Source of the DNA: Antilocapra americana | Lineage: Eukaryota > Chordata > Mammalia > Artiodactyla > Antilocapridae | NCBI GenBank assembly: GCA_007570785.1 | Contig: ML664199.1 | Coordinates: 18,681,050 to 18,745,049 of the forward strand | DNA: 64,000 nt | Direction of reading: 5' to 3' | Part shown: positions 22,103-33,973 of the stretch, one piece after another | Numbering within the stretch: position 1 is the stretch's first letter | Layout: each line of letters starts with the position of its first letter | Translations under genes and position numbers: made by a program | The notes under the pieces: generated by a model | Told to the model about the DNA's origin: nothing | The model's database searches: none | Seen by the model: the letters and a program-made list of their open reading frames with translations, nothing else

Positions 22103-24417
22103 AAAAAAATTTTTTTTTTTTGTAGTATGTCACAAACATCTTGTACTTTTTCTTTGTAAAAATTTTTTTGGAATGAGAACAATCTGCAGTCTCTGACCCA
22201 AATACAGAAATAAGTCCTTAAACTTTCAACATTTATTCAGCAAGATATTCATTAAGAAACTACTCTTGCTTATGTCCTGTGTTAGTGCTGCTGAAGCAGC
22301 ATTCATAACACATCTCTAAGAGAAATTGTAAGTGTATCTAGCACAGTAGAGACGTGTACAGTTGATGAAACACAGTTGGGATGAGGATTCTAGTAGAGCT
22401 ACAAACTCAGGGCTAAAAGACACAGGTTAGAAGGAATTTTGGTGGGACAATGGCAGTTGTGGAAGGCTCACTGTTTCATCCATACCTTGAGGGAGGAGGA
22501 GCTTTCGCTGGGCAGAGAAAACTTGGAAGAATTTTCTAATTGACATGACCACAAGAATGGCACAGTTGATGAAGGTGGGTCTTCAGGGAAGTGTCTGTCA
22601 CTTACTGTGGCTGGATGTGTAGTAGTGAATGTGGAGGGCAGTGGTGGGATTGTAAATTGGGACATGTCAGTCAGCAAAAGTGGCTTGATAATTCAACCTA
22701 AATTGAATACATGAATACTTAGTTTCACTTTTGGCTTTTCATCGTTTAGTCTTTTATCTCTCTCCTAATTATTAAATTTATGCAAATGTGTAATAGAAAC
22801 TTTAGGAAGTATAAACTAGTATAACAAATCAGAAAAGCTAAAAGTGATCCTTGTCTTGTACTGCTCGCCTAGCCATGTTTTTGTTATTCACATATTGAAG
22901 AGAATTTTGACTATAAAACTTTTCACTAGGCTTTTCTTGCTTAACTTCTTATTATCTCCATCACAATGCCATCAACTGTGTAGTAGATGTGTTTGGTGCC
23001 TGCCCATTTCATGTCCCTGTCTTTAAACAATTATCTTTTACCCGGAGCTGCTGAGAAACATGTAGGTCTCACAAGTTCAATGTCAATGGGACATGTTTTT
23101 GTCCACTAGCCATAGCTGACTGAACTATATATAGATAACATGACCAAGTTGGGCTTATTATATCTTCTTCCCAGAAGTTTGGGACAAATGCACTGAAAGA
23201 CTGAGTCAGTACAATGGCACTGGGTTCTGAAGCCAAATTTGGCATCAAGGTCAGTTAAAACCACATGCAAACTAAAGTTATAAAGGAGGAATAGGCATAG
23301 TTCCCTTCAGAAGAGAGCAGAGGGGACATGTGGAGGGCCAGAGGAAGACTATGTGGACGGAGAGATGGAGACAGAGAGAGGAGAGGGGAACTGCTCAATC
23401 ATTTTCCTGTTCTTCTGAGGTCCAGCTCTACTCCTTGTACTTCATTCCAGTTAGATTCCCCACAGGAATCTGTGCATTTTTCACAGAAAGTCATGTGAAT
23501 GGATACTCAATCCCTCAACCAAAACATTCCTAGCTAAGCAATTTACTTAACTTCTTTTTAAACCTAAAGTTTTTTTTTCCACAATTTTTCCTTGTGATGC
23601 TTTTAAATATATGCATGCTTTAAAATTTTTGATAGTTATATCTTTGATCTTTTCCTCTGTCATTACTTCCATTGAATTTAAACTTAAATAATCTTTCCCT
23701 AATCAGAGATCAGGTAAAAATTTACCTTTATCTTTTTCTGTAGGTTTGAAACAAACAATGTAACTCTTCATATTTAAATCAAAATTTGTATGAAACTTGG
23801 TGTATGTGTTTTTGGTGAGATGAGGATATAATTGAAACATTTTTTAAAATGCAATAGTTATTTGCCCCAGATTCATCCTCCCTTTCCGCCTATCTCCTAG
23901 ATCATATGTTAAGTTTATACAAATTACGCACAGGTCTCTTACTAGGCTATCCTTTTATAAGAAAGTATTTCTAGTCTACGGGCAGTAATGACCCCTGGAG
24001 ACACTCAATTTAGAGAAGGAAAGTGTTAAGTTAGAGGACTTAGGTTACCAAGTCATTTGATTCCCGTGATTTTACTCTCCAGAACTCTGAATGACAAGCT
24101 GATATTTATATTGAAGCACTTTGATCTTCTTTCTGGGGTAGCTTGAGTAACTCTGACAATTTTGGTAATTTCTGAAGACTCAGTATAGGTTTTGTATGAT
24201 AGAATTTCAACTTAAGAAATTGTGTTTTTATTTAAAAAAACACAAAACTATTCAGAGTTTTACAATGTGCTAGGTTTGAGCACCTGACAGAGGTGACAAC
24301 CATATATAGTCATGTTCTTCTTTTGTTTCCATCATAAACATGTTAATTGATTAGAGTCTTTCTCACCACTGAACTTGGATACATCAGAATCCTTCTTAAC
24401 ACAGTGCTTCAAGCACT
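22103..24417. other. Unassigned AT-rich non-coding sequence
   Basis: No gene found. About 23,050-23,270 ('catagctgactgaactat', 'catgaccaagttgggctta') has the look of an old interspersed repeat, possibly an LTR or DNA element, but I cannot name it. Several T-runs are present (about 22,113 and 23,570). Confidence 0.4.
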
Positions 24418-24630
24418 AGCTGCCCTAGTGGCTCTGACAGTAAAGAATCTGCTCCAATGCAAACCAGGATTTGATCCCTGGGTCAAGAAGATCCCCTGGA
24501 GAAGAGAATGGCTAATCACTCCAGTATTCTTGCCTGGAGAATTCCATGGGCTAAGGAACCTGGTGAGCCACAGTCCATGGGGTCACAAAGAGCTGGATAC
24601 AACAAAGTGACTAACGCTTTCACTTTTCTT
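24418..24630 (+). mobile_element. Bov-tA SINE, plus strand, degraded head
   Basis: Recognisable from 'gctgccctagtggctctgac' through 'agatcccctggagaagaga' and 'tattcttgcctggagaattc' to a 'ctttcacttttct' end. The tRNA-like head has several substitutions and a small deletion compared with neighbouring copies. Confidence 0.9.
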
Positions 24631-25204
24631 TTTTTCAGACTAATTCTAGAAAGAAATAGAAATGCCTAGATTAAAGGTATACCAGAGGAGTTGTATTATG
24701 GAAATGGTATAGATTTGGGCAATATTCTTAAAAATTTTGACTGCAATCAATAATAATTAAGGCATTTTCTGTTTCACATTTAACCATATAAAGAGGATTA
24801 CTTGGGATAAAAATGTGCATTTTAGAAAAAAAAGATATTTGATGCTAATTCTTCAATATTAGAATGAATATGGGTTAGCCTTTTAAAAAATCTGTATTAT
24901 TTAAAAATAAAACATTTTAGTGTTTAATATTCTCAAAGATTGATATAATCAGATGGAATGATTTTTGTCCTGGACTCTGTGATTTATCAGAACTAAAAAA
25001 TTCAAACTTTTATTTCCCTGAACTGGAGTATCCCCTCAAGTCTTAGACTAAACCATAGTAGAAATTTGCCAATATGTAGAAAAAAAGTGTACCATCATCA
25101 ATTTTCAAGTCAGGTGATATTCATTAAGTTTGTTGTAGACTTATATGTTTGAGGATTATCTTCTCCCATTATGCCTAATCATTACTTGGTTTAAAAGAAA
25201 AATT
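24631..25204. other. Unassigned AT-rich sequence
   Basis: Nothing recognisable: no open frame over 60 codons and no repeat signature. Confidence 0.4.
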
Positions 25205-25290
25205 CTGGGCTAGATTCTACTATTTGCAAGCTGTGTGACCTTAGCCACCTTAAACTTTTTAACTTGAAACCCTATAATAGGTTTGACTAG
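25205..25290 (+). repeat. MIR fragment, plus strand
   Basis: 'ttctactatttgcaagctgt' and 'gtgaccttagccaccttaaac' match the MIR core 'cttactagctgtgtgacctt(g)ggcaag'. Confidence 0.5.
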
Positions 25291-25754
25291 AATCTTAAAA
25301 TCTTTGTGCTTTTTAAAAATCAATGCCAAACCTGAATATCTCATCTTTTAAGTTTTGATCATTTCAGCTTCCATTTTGTTCTTCTGTCAGTATTATATCC
25401 TGTGTTAAACCAAATAAGATAAGTGATGCCAAGACATGCTCATCTGAGCAAAGTGAGGTGATATAAGAGGTATGTTAAACCAAGCAAGGTCAAGAGAAGT
25501 TAGGGGTATGCTTAGAGGCTGGATGAAGATGGTGTGTGGAGGAAAAGTGTGATAACTTTTTGTCTCCCAAAAGCAGGTTTCGTGGCATTAAATTACATCC
25601 TCTGGTTTAGGATTTGGCTTTGGCATTTAAAGTAGGCAGAGGAAATATTTCTAGGATTTAATGATAATGTTTTCATCCTGCAATTAGGATCCAGAAGTTC
25701 CTAAAGATTTCAAGTGCTCTAGAAGTTTAATCAATACCCTCTGCTGGAGCTCAA

Positions 25755-25964
25755 GGGCTTCCCTGGTAGCTCAGACAGTAAAGAATCTGCCTGCAATGTG
25801 GGAGAGTAGGGTTTGATCCCCAGGTTGGAAAGATCCCCTGGAGGAGGGCATGACAACCCACTCCAGTATTCTTGCCTGGAGAATCCCCATGGACATGGTG
25901 GGCTACGGTCCATGGGGTCGCAAAGAGGTGGACACAACTGAGCGACTAAGCACAGCACAGGATA
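25755..25964 (+). mobile_element. Bov-tA SINE, plus strand
   Basis: Full-length from 'gggcttccctggtagctcag' to 'gagcgactaagcacagcac'. An 8-bp duplication with one mismatch (gagctcaa 25,747-25,754; gaactcaa 25,965-25,972) flanks it. A short deletion removes part of the 'acagaggagcctgg' segment. Confidence 0.95.
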
Positions 25965-25972
25965 GAACTCAA

Positions 25973-27821
25973 AGTTGAAATGTCTTACTGTCAGGATTTC
26001 AGTCTGGCAACCTTCTTTTTTTCCAGTAGTTCAGAAGTGAGGAATCCCTGGGCTTAATCAACATACATTACTAAAGAGACGTATTGAGAGATTTATGATG
26101 TTTAGTTGTAAGATAAGATGACATTCATGGAAAACTGGTGTTCCTGGCAGGAAGACATTGGAGACAGTTCAGAAGTATCTGCTTCTTCAGTCCAGAAGAT
26201 AATATATTTCAGACAGAGAGTTTCAGTGAGTTGGTTACTGACTTTTTTGAAGACCATGGAAATTTAACCTGTTGTCAAGTTTTGATCATTGTATGGAGTC
26301 ATTACCTTGTTGATGGTTAGAACATTGAAAGGTGGAAAGCTTGGGATGTTATACTTCAGTGTACTAATGAGAACTTTAAAAGTACATCCTCATGGGAAAA
26401 AAATTTTGATAAAAAAGTAAGAGTGCCAGAAGAAAAATGTGTCTCCTTTAGTTATCTAAAGCCCTATTCCCAAAAGGCTACCACCCATGATATTGTCTGC
26501 TTTTAAAACTCTTCCAATGGTGATCACCATAGCTCTAAATATCTATTTTCTATAGAACTTTAAATATCTACTTCTTGGCTTGTAAGTTCAAGCTTCTCTT
26601 TTAACTTCTTGTTGTCTTGTTGTGAAAAAGGACTAATTTCACCTCACATCTGCCACCCCTCTTCCTTTTGCCTTATACTTACACCCAATTTTTATTTTTA
26701 TTTTTTTGCTTTTGGCCCTCTATTTGTTATACTTCAAATAGTATGTTTGGCTTCTATTTCTTGTTCTGTCAACATCAGATGTACGGGGTAACTTCTCCTG
26801 GTATAAGATGTGGTGGAGCTGGTCACTTCTACACTTACTCCTACCTCTCCTCGTCACCTCCAACACCTACTGTTGGTCAATTCTACCCTTATTTTTACAT
26901 TTCCAAGGTTTAAAGCATTTTCATCCTGAATGATAACTTACTAACTGTCTTTTATGCTTTATCTTTATATTGATCCTGAAAACCAAGTAGAAATAAAAAT
27001 TAGTTACAATATTATGATATTGCTCAGTTTTATTCATTGTAGACCCAGAGTGTAAAAGTAGAGGAGATGAAATTTATGTTCTTACATCAAGTCTGCTTTA
27101 AGTAGGATACTTCAAGTTCCAATTTCAAGATTCTTTTTTTAGACTCAATAAATTTCTTATTATCATACTTTCTGTTTTTGCCATGGTTTTTGTATAGCAT
27201 TTTATTTTCCTGGAATTACTACATTCATTTAATATTTTTGTTGTTGTTGACTTCAGAAACATAAGCCTTCTTCATTATGCACAGACCACATATTCTTCAG
27301 TCAGCTGCATTATTGTCTGTTCCCTTCCAGGTTCCTAGTTCCAAGGGTCTTTTCATAGTGTAACAGCTCCTACCTTTATTAGGGCTTCTCTTGTGCCTCC
27401 TCTCCTACTCTGTGTAGTGCCTTTGTCTCTTTTCTGTTTAATCCATTAGTGTAAACTCATATACCATTCATCTTTAAGATGGTGATTAGCAAAATTATGT
27501 TTCCTCTCAGGTTAAAAGTTTACAGTTTGAAAATTTAAACATATATTATTTTAATCTAAGTATCCAAGAAATTTTTATTGACTACCCAGAATTTTTCAGA
27601 TAGACTTTGTGGGCAATGTAAAGATGAATCAAACATATACCATTCCGCTTTAACTAAAATAATAAGAGAGATCTAGCTCTGTAAATAATTACACAATATA
27701 AAGCAAAAAGTAACAAGTTTCATGAGAGAGATGCAGACAGGTAATCCATATAATGTGAATGCTTTTCTTCTTTTCAGAGGAAAGATAGTATTGATGAACT
27801 TGAATGGAGTGAGAAAGAAAA
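25973..27821. other. Unassigned AT-rich non-coding sequence
   Basis: No feature supported. The overlapping frames at 26,609-26,913 are rich in F, Y and L because the DNA is T-rich and show no domain. Confidence 0.4.
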
Positions 27822-27945
27822 ATGGATTTGGCTCAGAAGATTTGGGGTATGTCCTGGTTCTTACTAAATATACGACCTTGGGCAAGCTACCTAACGTTTC
27901 CCACCCAGGATTACTGTTTATCAAGTGGAGACAATAGTACTTTTG
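27822..27945 (+). repeat. MIR SINE, plus strand
   Basis: 'gtcctggttcttactaaata' then 'cgaccttgggcaagctacct' and 'tatcaagtggagacaatagt' follow the MIR core. Confidence 0.65.
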
Positions 27946-28051
27946 CTGATTATAATACATAACTATTGGGAAGTTTATAAGAGATGTTACATACGGTATT
28001 TTTATGAACAATTTATTCAAAATAGACATGGTTTGTTTCAGAGACAGTCAA

Positions 28052-29798
28052 ATCAGTTCAGTTCAGTTGCTCAGTCGTGTCTGACTCTTTGTGACCCCAT
28101 GGACTGCAGCACGCCAGGACTCCCTGTCCATCCCCAACTCCTAGTGTTAACTCAAACTCATGTCCATTGAGTCAGTGTTGCCATCCAACCATCTCATCCT
28201 CTGTCATCCCCTTCTTCTCCCACCTTCAATCTTTCCCAGCATCAGGGTCTTTTCAAATGAGTCAGTTCTTCACATCAGGTGGCCAAAGTATTAGAGTTTC
28301 AGCTTCAGCATCAGTCCTTCCAGTGAATACTCAGGACTGATTTCCTTTAGGATGGACCGGTTGGAGCTCCTTGCTCTCCAAAGGACTGTCCAGAGTCTTC
28401 TCCAACACCACAGTTCAAAAGCATCAATTCTTCGGTGCTCAGCTTTCTTTACACTCCAACTCTCACATCCATACATGACTACTGGAAACACCATAGCTCT
28501 GACTAGATGGATCATTGTTGGCAAAGTAATGTCTCTGCTTTTTAATATGCTGTGTAGGTTGGTCATAACTTTTCTTCCTAGGAGCAAGCGTCTTTTAATT
28601 TCATGGCTTCAGTCACCATCTGCAGTGATTTTGAAGCCCCCCAAAATAAAGTCTATTACTGTTTCCATTGTTTCCCCATCTATTTGCCATGAAGTGATGG
28701 GACTGGATGCCATGATCTTGGTTTTCTGAATGTTGAGTTTTAAGCCAACTTTTTCACTCTTTTCTTTCACTTTCAGCAAGAAGCTCTTTACTTCTTCACT
28801 TTCTGCCATAAGGGGGGGTGTCATCTGCATATCTGAGATTACTGATATTTCTACTGGCAATCTTGATTCCAGCTTGTGCTTCATCCAGTCCAGCATTTCT
28901 CATGATGTACTCTACACAAAAGTTAAATAAGCAGGGTGACAATATCACACCTTGACGTACTCTTTTTTCTATTTGGAACCAGTCTATTGTTCCATGTCCA
29001 GTTCTAACTGTTGCTTCCTTACCTGCATACAGATTTCTCAAGAAGCAGGTGAGGTGTTCTGGTATTCCCATCTCTTTCAGAATTTTCCACAGTTTATTTT
29101 GAGCCACACAGTCAAAGGCTTTGGCATAGTCAATAAAGCAGAACTTTTTCTAGAACTCTCTTTCGTTTTTGATGATCCAGCAGATGTTGACAATTTGATC
29201 TCTGGTTCCTCTGCCTTTTCTAAATCCGTCTTGAACATCTGGAAGTTCACGGTTCACGTACTATTGTAGCCTGGCTTAGTGAATTTTGAGCATTAATTTG
29301 CTAGTGTGTGAGATGAGTGCAATTATGCGGTAGTTTGAACATTTTTTGGCATTGCCTTTCTTTGGGATTGGAATGAAAACTGACCTTTTCCAGCCCTGTG
29401 GCCACTGCTGAGTTTTCCAAATTTGCTGGCATATTGAGTGCAGCACTTTCTCAGCATCATCTTTTAGGATTTGAAATAGCTCAACTGGAATTTCATTACC
29501 TCTGCTAGCTTTGTTTGTAGTGATGCTTCCTGAGCCCCACTTAACTTCACATTCTAGGATGTCTGGCTCTAGGTGAGTGATCACATCATCATGATTGTCT
29601 GGGTAATGAAGATCTTTTTTTGTATAGTTCTTCTGTGTATTCTTGCCACCTTTTCTTAATATCTTCTGCTTCTGTTAGGTCCATATATTTCTGTCCTTTT
29701 TTGAGCCCGTCTTTGCATGAAAAGTTCCCTTGGTATTTCTAATTTTCTTGAAAAGATGTCTATTTCTATTGAAATAGAGGAAAACAATAGAATGGGAA
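28052..29798 (-). mobile_element. BovB LINE, minus strand, 5'-truncated with inverted 5' tip
   Basis: About 1.75 kb of BovB from the upstream RT region to the 3' tail. Reverse-strand frames show RT segments such as 'VFIPIPKKGNAKKCSNYR' (29,276-29,584) and an intact YADD box (+ strand 28,820-28,831). The frame shifts immediately downstream at a G-run (about 28,812-28,818). The last 30 or so bases (about 29,768-29,798) are BovB sequence in plus orientation, an inversion of the 5' tip. A 10-bp duplication, agacagtcaa, brackets everything (28,042-28,051; 29,799-29,808), so the inverted piece arrived with the insertion. Confidence 0.93.
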
Positions 29799-29808
29799 AG
29801 ACAGTCAA

Positions 29809-30197
29809 GTATTAGTTCTTTAAAACAAGGGATTAACTTATCCTCCTCTAATTCCAAGGAGGGATGCCATGAGTCAGTCCTAGGAATAGTGACATGAATT
29901 CCATTTAATTAATAATAATTAATTAATAATAAGCAACATGTAAAGTAGCAAAGAGCTTCCCTTTGATGCCTCCGTCCAATGTTGCTTTTTTACTGGCTTG
30001 GTTAGAGCCAGTCATTCTGATGTAGTCTGTCTTGGAAATCATGCTGTGAGGCAGTTTGCCCAGATTTCAGCTTTCCCACAGACCCCCACATTTGCCTTTT
30101 GTTTTGCTTGGGTTTCTTCAGTTCTTTATTGGTGCCCACTGAATGTAGCTGATATAGCATATTGTGAGTGAGCTAAAAAGACATCTGGCTAATGCAG
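29809..30197. other. Unassigned sequence
   Basis: Contains an A/T repeat of TTAATAA units (about 29,905-29,934). Nothing else is recognised. Confidence 0.45.
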
Positions 30198-30370
30198 TGG
30201 TTCTCAGCCCTCACTGCTCAGGTTTTCCTTCTGACTGAGGAGCTTTAAAGATATGCTGATGACCATGCCCATCCCAGAGATTCTGATTTTTCCGTCTGGG
30301 CTGAGTCAGGTATTTTCAGTTAACAAAATCTCCCCAGGCAATTCTAAGGCATAGACAACTACTGAAAACC
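30198..30370. repeat. MER5-like DNA transposon relic
   Basis: 'ggttctcagccctcactgct' at one end and 'cccagagattctgatttttc', 'tccccaggcaattctaaggc' inside match MER5-group hAT elements. It is followed within a few bases by a second relic. Confidence 0.6.
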
Positions 30371-30382
30371 CCCAGTACGCTG

Positions 30383-30560
30383 ATGCTCTAATTCTGAAGT
30401 ACATGCTCACCTGGAGAGTCTAAGGAGATGCACGCTCTGGGGCCTCACTCCCAGAGATGCTGAATCGAGAGGTGTGGGGTAGGGCCTGTGCATTTGCTTT
30501 CAAATGTTAACACATATAACTCTGAAGCAGGTGACCTGGTGACCACTCTTTAAGAAACTC
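30383..30560. repeat. MER5-like DNA transposon relic
   Basis: 'catgctcacctggagagtc', 'cccagagatgctgaatcgag' and 'ggtagggcctgtgcatttgc' are MER5-like. It is side by side with the relic at 30,198 in the same reading direction. Confidence 0.6.
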
Positions 30561-30800
30561 TGTGTCTTAGACACATCTGGTATCAATATGGTATCAGCCA
30601 CTTGGGGCCCCTTCATTACATGGATTACAGTGGCCACCTGAGAGACACAGTTTTCAATACATGGATATTTATTTTTTGTCCATTCATTCAAAGCAGTTTG
30701 TCTAACCACTTTCATTTTAAGGCATTGTTTTGGGGCTTCAGGGGATTCAAAGGATGAACCAAGCATAGATGTTATTCACTAAGAACCTATAGGCAGGTGC

Positions 30801-31020
30801 ATGCGTGTGCGCTAAGTTGTGTCAGTCATGTCTAACTCTGTGCGACCCCATGGACTATAGCCCTCCAGGCTCTCCTGTCCATGGAATTCTGCAGGCAAGA
30901 ATACTGGAGTGGGTTGCCTTGCCTTTCTCCAGAGGATCTTCCCAACCCAGGGATCCAACCCGAGTCTCTTGTATCTCTTGCATTGGCAGGTGGGTTCTTT
31001 ACTGTTAGCGCCACCTGGGG
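30801..31020 (-). mobile_element. Bov-tA SINE, minus strand
   Basis: Reverse-oriented copy from 'cgctaagttgtgtcagtcat' to 'ctgttagcgccacctgggg'. The internal 'gtctcttgtatctcttgcat' is a duplication-bearing variant of the head that recurs at 40,762 and 54,922, so the three may be one subfamily. Confidence 0.94.
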
Positions 31021-31757
31021 CTAAACACAAAACTGTAATTCATAGCTTACCTAAAGCTTCACTTCTAAAGTTGGTTTATAAGATGAGAATGGTAACTAGT
31101 CAAATCACTAAGAAGGTCCATACTTTGAAGACAAACACCTTGCCTTCAGAAGTTTTTTCCTCAAACTTGGGGACAGAATGCTATACCTGCAGTTGAGTCT
31201 CACATGTAATTGGCTTGCATTTAGGGATAATGTTTGAAAAAGGTATGTCTTCAGATACTGAAATCATATCCAGTGCACAGGACTTGGCAGACTCAAACCT
31301 CCCAGCCCTGGCTCACTTAAGCATGTTGTCTTTGTGTGGGGTCCAGTTGGCAATACTGTTGGGGGAGGAGTGCCTGCGCTATTTAAATAGGATTCCCTTC
31401 TTGCTCATGCTGTCACTGTCTTAAAATTTTGTTTATTTAAATTTTCTTAAGATCAATGAATACCTGATAATACAAAAATATCTTCTAGAATGTGAAATGT
31501 ATTTAAAGTGTGAAGACACAGACAACTCCAGTATCAAATGAGAGAAATTTTAGCCAGCTTCAAAATAACTGTGTAAAAATTGCCAGAGAGAAAATCTACC
31601 AGACTTTTATGAGGAATAAGGTAAAAATTCAACAGTAAGCTTGTTCTGGGAGATTGACTGAAGTCAAGAAAACATATAAAAAATTTCACAAAAGGTAAGA
31701 CATTAATGTATAAATGACAGATCAGTGCATGCCTCTCCAAGGATGCTCATTGTGTGA
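31021..31757. other. Unassigned non-coding sequence
   Basis: No gene or repeat recognised; the short frames on both strands show no domain. Confidence 0.4.
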
Positions 31758-31957
31758 ATGTTAGTTGCTCAGTTGTGTCTGACTCTTTGCAACCCCATGA
31801 AGTGTCCCAGTCTGCCAGGCTCCTCTGTCCATGGGATTCTCCAGGCAAGAATACTGGAGTGGGTTGCCATTTCCTTTTCCAGGGGATCTTCCTGATCCAG
31901 GGACTGAACCCAGGTCTACTACATTGCAGGCAGAGTCTTTACTATCTGAGCCACCAA
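31758..31957 (-). mobile_element. Bov-tA SINE, minus strand
   Basis: Reverse copy: 'gttagttgctcagttgtgtc', 'gccaggctcctctgtccatg', 'gaacccaggtctactacatt', ending 'atctgagccaccaatga'. The final 'ccagggaagccc' head is degraded. Confidence 0.93.
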
Positions 31958-32867
31958 TGAAAACTAAAGCTAGAATAATCCTATTTTATTGTAGCCTTTC
32001 TTAGACCATTGTGAACACATTGCAATGACCCAGACCCATAGAGATCATCCAGTTGTGGCCAAGCAGGGAATTTGCGGGGCTAATCACTTTCCAGTCCCAT
32101 CCTAATCGGGAAATGGCAGTTACTGTCAGAGCTCCCCAACCTGAAAAGCCCCTTTGTTACTTTTGTATTCTTTGTACATTGTGGAGCCCTTAGACACAGG
32201 TGCATACTACATCCATCCAAACAGAGCAGTCATCCCAAGAACATTTGGCAAAACCAAATCGGTCTTTCTCTGATACTGGTTCCATAGTCAGAAGCACTGG
32301 GAGTATCCATAGACTTATGCACCTATGGGGTTCCATCCAAGACTGAGACTGTTCAAGGGGAAAAAAGTCTCACTTTAAGAAAAGGGAAAAGGTTTATTTT
32401 TCTACTGTTGTCTTACCTTTGGCCTTCATTCATTTTGCATTAATTTTTAGTAGCTCATACACTGGCCACCCCTAACATTTCAGCTCCTGAGATGAGAGGA
32501 CAAATGGAAGCACATAAACCATATGTCTACAGATATAAAAGTTCCAAATCAAGCTGACAAATTGCTAAATGAAATGTATTGTTTTTTTTTAACTTTGACA
32601 GCTATACCTCCATAATGACAAAATAAAACTAATGTGAGTGATGCCATGTATTTATAAAACAGAAAACTGGCAATAAAAATAAAGAGAATTTGTATATATA
32701 CAATCAAAAGTATACAATTTAATTATATTTTGGAAAAAATATAGAGTAAATAGAAACATTTTTAAATTAAAATTGTTTATCATATAAGCTTTAAGTTACA
32801 TTTATCCTAAAATATTCAAGATTTATCAAAATTAAGGGGTAAAATACAAATTATAATTAGTGAGTCT
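31958..32867. other. Unassigned AT-rich sequence
   Basis: No gene, no repeat signature. Strongly A/T-rich from about 32,570 to 32,870. Confidence 0.4.
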
Positions 32868-32879
32868 AATAATTTGTAA

Positions 32880-33096
32880 GTTTTTCCCTGGTGGCTCAGT
32901 GGTAAAGAATCCTCCTGTCAATGAAGGAGACATGGGTTCAATCCCTGATCTCGAAAGATCCCCTGAAGAAGCAAACGGCAATCCACTCCAGAATTCTTGC
33001 CTGGAAAATTTTCTGGATGGAGGAGCCTGGTGTGCAACAGTCCATGAGGTTGCAAACAGCTGGATATGACTTAGCAACTGAAAAACAACAACAACA
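32880..33096 (+). mobile_element. Bov-tA SINE, plus strand, with (CAA)n tail
   Basis: From 'gtttttccctggtggctca' to 'gatatgacttagcaactg', ending in a CAA repeat (33,084-33,096). A possible 8-bp duplication aataattt occurs at 32,868-32,875 and 33,097-33,104, though the left copy is a few bases from the start. Confidence 0.93.
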
Positions 33097-33164
33097 AATA
33101 ATTTTTAAATAAAGCCAGCATTTAAAATTTATTTTTAAAATTTGACTATTTTTATGAATATAAA

Positions 33165-33390
33165 GGACTTCTCAGGTGGCACTAGTGGTAAAGAACTTCC
33201 CTGCCAATGCAGGAGATGTAAGAGATGCAAATTCAATCCCTGGTTTGGGACAATCCCCTGGAGGAAGGCATGGCAACTCATTCCTATATTCTTGCCTGGA
33301 GAATCCCATAGACAGAGGAGCTGGGCAGGCTACAGTCCATAGCGTTGCAGAGTCAGACATGACTGAAAGCAACTAAGCACAGCACAGCAT
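33165..33390 (+). mobile_element. Bov-tA SINE, plus strand
   Basis: 'ggacttctcaggtggcacta' head with the 'gatgtaagagatgcaaattc' variant insertion, then the standard body and a 'cacagcacagcatgac' tail. Confidence 0.94.
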
Positions 33391-33483
33391 GACTATAAAA
33401 CTGTTGCACAGTTCTAATGTTGAAAGTTCATCTGGTTGCCAACATAAAGAATTTGTATTCTTCATATATATTACATTTTTATT

Positions 33484-33687
33484 TTTCAGTCACTAAATCA
33501 TGTTCAACTCTTAGCAATCCTATGGACTATAGCCCTCCAGACTCCTCTGTCCATGGGATTTCCACTCAAGAATACTGGAGTAGGTTGCCATTTCTTTTTC
33601 CAGCGTATCTTCCTGGACCAGAGATTAAACCAATGTCTCCTGCGTTGGCAGGTAGATTCTTTACCACTGATCCACCAGGGAAGCCTG
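33484..33687 (-). mobile_element. Bov-tA SINE, minus strand
   Basis: Reverse copy ending in 'ccaccagggaagcct'. It faces the plus-strand copy at 33,165 with under 100 bp between them, so a transcript across both could fold back. Confidence 0.94.
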
Positions 33688-33699
33688 TATTATATCTAG

Positions 33700-33965
33700 A
33701 TCTGCTGCTGCTACTGCTGCTAAGTCGCTTCAGTCATGTCTGACTCTGTGCGACCCCATAGACGGCAGCCCATTAGGCTCCCCCATCGCTGGGATTCTCC
33801 AGGCAAGAACACTGGAGTGGGTTGCCATTTCCTCCTCCAATGCATGAAAGTGAAAAGTGAAGTCGCTCAGTCGTGTCTGACTCATGGACTGCAGCCTACC
33901 AGGCTCCTCCATCCATGGGATTTTCCAGGCAAGAGTACTGGAGTGGGTTGCCATTGCCTTCTATG
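33700..33965 (-). mobile_element. BOV-A2 SINE, minus strand
   Basis: Reverse dimer: it starts in a CTG repeat and 'gctaagtcgcttcagtcatg', has the linker 'ccaatgcatgaaagtgaaaa', then a second monomer ending 'gttgccattgccttct'. The 8-bp duplication atatctag (33,692-33,699; 33,966-33,973) brackets it. Confidence 0.95.
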
Positions 33966-33973
33966 ATATCTAG

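Noticed and set aside
28291..29584. Several minus-strand frames of about 95-103 codons with RT similarity
   Set aside because: All belong to the one frameshifted BovB copy at 28,052-29,798.
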